Source: a bacterium
Lineage (GTDB): Bacteria > Omnitrophota > Gorgyraeia > Duberdicusellales > 4484-171
Length of the DNA stretch: 41,257 nucleotides
Direction of reading: 5' to 3'
Assembly: GCA_021796115.1 (NCBI GenBank)
Contig: JAJYOP010000015.1
Span: forward strand, 1-41,257
Positions 39,624 to 41,257 of this stretch are shown piece by piece. How positions within the stretch are numbered: the stretch's first letter is position 1; each line of letters starts with the position of its first letter. Below the pieces are notes generated by a model. It did no database searches. It was not told where the DNA came from and worked only from the letters and a program-made list of their open reading frames with translations. The translations under genes and the position numbers were made by a program.

Positions 39624-40435
39624 TGAGCGAAAACGTCTCTAAAGAAGAACCGATAATTTCCCTGAAAAATGTTTCTAAATATTTTCAGGACAAAAAAACT
39701 ATCGATAACGTCAGCCTGGATATTTATCGCGGAGAAACTTTTGTTATCATGGGCTGCTCCGGCTCGGGCAAAAGCACTATGGTAAGGCTTATGACCGGAA
39801 TCCTTAAGCCCGATGAAGGCAGTATCTTTATCAAAGGAAAAGATATAGCAAAAATTTCGAGCGAGGAGCTTGATGAGGTAAGAAAAACTTTCGGCATGCT
39901 TTTTCAGTATTCCGCGCTTCTCGATTCTTTAACCGTCGAGGAGAATGTTGCTCTCCCTATAAAAGAACATGCTAAACTTGCCGATGAAATCATAGATATA
40001 ATTATAAAGATGAAACTTTCGTTAGTCGGACTTCGCGGCTATGAAAAATATTATCCTTCGCAGATTTCCGGCGGCATGCGCAAGCGCGTGGGTTTAGCCC
40101 GGGCCATAGCCCTTGATCCGGATATTGTCTTTTATGACGAACCAACCTCAGGGCTTGATCCGGTTGTTGGCGGCGCGATTGACAAATTAATCAAAGAACT
40201 GAGCGAAAAACTTCTTATTACTTCAGTGGTAATCACTCACGATATGCAAAGTGTTTTTAATATTGCCGACAGAGTAGCAATGATTCATAAAGGAAGAATT
40301 GTCGATGTGATGCCGGCTAAAGTGCTTAATAATTCATCTAACCCTTATATCCAGCAATTTATAAATGGTAGGCCGAATGGCCCGATAGATTTCTTTAAAG
40401 AAGATATTAATATAGAAGAGATATTTGGTTTATGA
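39623..40435 (+). CDS. mlaF: MlaF-family ABC transporter ATPase
   Basis: 270 residues. Walker A GCSGSGKST (44-52), signature SGGMRKRVGLARA, Walker B DIVFYDEPTSGLDP and the switch histidine in VVITHDM are all intact. The ATPase drives MlaE-mediated phospholipid movement. The C-terminal tail after residue 230 (INGRPNGPIDFF) is typical of MlaF. Confidence 0.95.
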   Translation: MSENVSKEEPIISLKNVSKYFQDKKTIDNVSLDIYRGETFVIMGCSGSGKSTMVRLMTGILKPDEGSIFIKGKDIAKISSEELDEVRKTFGMLFQYSALLDSLTVEENVALPIKEHAKLADEIIDIIIKMKLSLVGLRGYEKYYPSQISGGMRKRVGLARAIALDPDIVFYDEPTSGLDPVVGGAIDKLIKELSEKLLITSVVITHDMQSVFNIADRVAMIHKGRIVDVMPAKVLNNSSNPYIQQFINGRPNGPIDFFKEDINIEEIFGL

Positions 40436-40440
40436 TTAAA

Positions 40441-40525
40441 CGCAGATTATCACAAAACTGACGCAGATAGTCGCAGATAAATCATCTGCGGAAATCTGCG
40501 TTTTTGCGCGGGAATCCGCGTTAAA
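40441..40525. repeat. CAGAT/CTGCG palindromic repeat between mlaF and mlaD
   Basis: Multiple GCAGAT and ATCTGCG units form an imperfect palindrome (AACGCAGATTATC... to ...AATCCGCGTTAA). It shares GCAGATTATCACA with the repeat at 15593-15642. It lies inside the operon and separates mlaD from mlaF. Confidence 0.65.
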
Positions 40526-40545
40526 CAAAAAAAGGAGTAAATATC

Positions 40546-41154
40546 ATGAAAAAATACGGCAGTGAATTTAAGGTGGGATTGTTTATAATTCTTTGCGTGA
40601 TCGGCCTTTTGATTATAACTTTTCAAACCGGAAAGGTGAATATCAAAAAAGAAGGTTACAATCTCTATGTTACCTTTGATGAGATTGCCGGACTGACAAA
40701 AAAAGCCCCGGTCATGCTTAATGGTTTTGAAGTCGGCAAGGTAGAGGATATTCAGGTTTTTGACACCGACAACAATACAAAAATCACTTTAAAATTATGG
40801 CTTGATAAAAAAGCGCGAGTCAGGGACAACGCAGAAGTTTCCATAAAAACAATGGGCCTCATGGGTGAAAAATATATCCAAATCGCCTCTCACAGTGGAA
40901 ATTTTATCAAACCTGGCTCAACTATAGCCGGTAAGCCCTATATGGATTTAGATTCAGTGATGGACCAGACAAAAATTCTGGCTGAAGAAGCGGAGAAATT
41001 ATCGGCAAATCTTAACAATACCGTCGAAGGAAATAAAGACCAAATCGCAAGCATTATTAAGAACCTGGAAGAGACTTCTAAAAACGTCGAAGAGCTTACA
41101 GCTGATTTAAAAGCACATCCCTGGAAACTTTTGGTTAAACCGAAAGGCAAATAA
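40546..41154 (+). CDS. mlaD: MlaD-family MCE-domain protein
   Basis: 202 residues. One N-terminal membrane anchor (about 10-28) is followed by an MCE domain (about 36-115: LYVTFDEIAGLTKKAPVMLN, GFEVGKVEDI, TMGLMGEKYIQI). The C-terminal part is helical and ends DLKAHPWKLLVKPKGK. MlaD forms a hexameric ring that passes lipids between MlaE and the periplasm. AAGGAG lies upstream. It ends the operon. Confidence 0.93.
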   Translation: MKKYGSEFKVGLFIILCVIGLLIITFQTGKVNIKKEGYNLYVTFDEIAGLTKKAPVMLNGFEVGKVEDIQVFDTDNNTKITLKLWLDKKARVRDNAEVSIKTMGLMGEKYIQIASHSGNFIKPGSTIAGKPYMDLDSVMDQTKILAEEAEKLSANLNNTVEGNKDQIASIIKNLEETSKNVEELTADLKAHPWKLLVKPKGK

Positions 41155-41165
41155 AATAAAACTCT

Positions 41166-41257
41166 AAACTCGCCCGTCACCGTAATATTTTATTTGGGCG
41201 GGTCAGCCTTTGGCTGAAAACCCTAAACTCTAAATGGTTCGACTCGCCTAAAGGCTC
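41166..41257. other. Distal interval with hairpin and start of a repeat
   Basis: ACTCGCCCGTC pairs partly with GGGCGGGT (to about 41201). The last bases, AATGGTTCGACTCG, are the same string as inside U2 (12047 onward), so another dispersed repeat probably starts here and runs out of the window. Confidence 0.45.

Noticed and set aside
1-41257. tRNA or rRNA genes
   Set aside because: I saw no cloverleaf with CCA end or TTCGA loop in place, and no rRNA-like stretch; TTCGACTC strings belong to repeats.

Overview
The window reads as a stretch of chromosome from an anaerobic, diderm, uncultured-type bacterium. It is AT-rich by eye. A Candidatus Omnitrophota (OP3)-like host is my best guess, but this is inference and no rRNA is present to test it. 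Clues are an AsmA-like envelope protein and an MlaEFD lipid transporter (outer membrane), rubrerythrin and an anaerobe-type hybrid-cluster protein (anaerobic stress defence), a B12-type radical SAM enzyme, an exosortase-associated TIGR04073-type protein, and a hydrogenase-4-like membrane complex that lacks the NiFe ligands. No gene is cut by the window edges.

Layout. 1-3.7 kb: VTT membrane protein, RsmB/Sun-like rRNA methyltransferase, B12 radical SAM protein. 3.7-5.7 kb: HU (minus strand) with a long structured leader, then a methyltransferase and a TPR protein. 5.7-11.7 kb, minus strand: ispH, a GH94-type phosphorylase and a large AsmA-like protein. 11.7-12.3 kb: two MITE-like repeats. 12.3-15.2 kb: thioredoxin-CcdA fusion, DUF1573-like protein and an unusual radical SAM protein. 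15.2-16.1 kb: structured element, NIL-domain protein, palindromic repeat and a 53-codon gene. 16.3-22.9 kb: a biotin operon bioB-bioF-esterase-bioC-bioD-bioA followed by a PP-loop ATPase. 23.1-30.1 kb: Ehr-type (hydrogenase-4-related) complex driven by a strong sigma70-like promoter. 30.2-34 kb: cyclophilin, rubrerythrin, then a promoter with an embedded palindrome, a structured leader, a 26-codon microprotein, an Rrf2-type Fe-S regulator and Hcp. 34-35.6 kb: small membrane protein, GGQ release-factor-like protein, DUF4190-pseudopilin fusion. 35.7-36.8 kb: a c-di-GMP-I riboswitch with terminators ahead of an RHH-like protein and a TIGR04073-type secreted protein. 36.8-37.6 kb: second copies of the two MITE-like repeats. 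37.6-41.2 kb: OsmC, RsbW-like kinase, STAS protein and MlaE-MlaF-MlaD in one tight operon.

How the genes work together. The biotin cluster holds every step from malonyl-ACP methylation to biotin. The rubrerythrin/Rrf2/Hcp block is a coherent oxidative and nitrosative stress unit. The riboswitch block joins c-di-GMP sensing to an envelope/exopolysaccharide-associated protein. The last operon couples a phospho-switch protein pair to a lipid transporter.

The most unusual signal is a composite structured element: an inverted hairpin, a GACCCC...GGGGTC-type inverted repeat, then a second hairpin ending in TCATT next to a ribosome binding site. It is complete in the leaders of HU and of the 26-codon microprotein, and partial in front of the NIL protein and the DUF4190 protein. 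It could be a cis-regulatory RNA or a BIME-like mobile palindrome, and I could not match it to any family I know.
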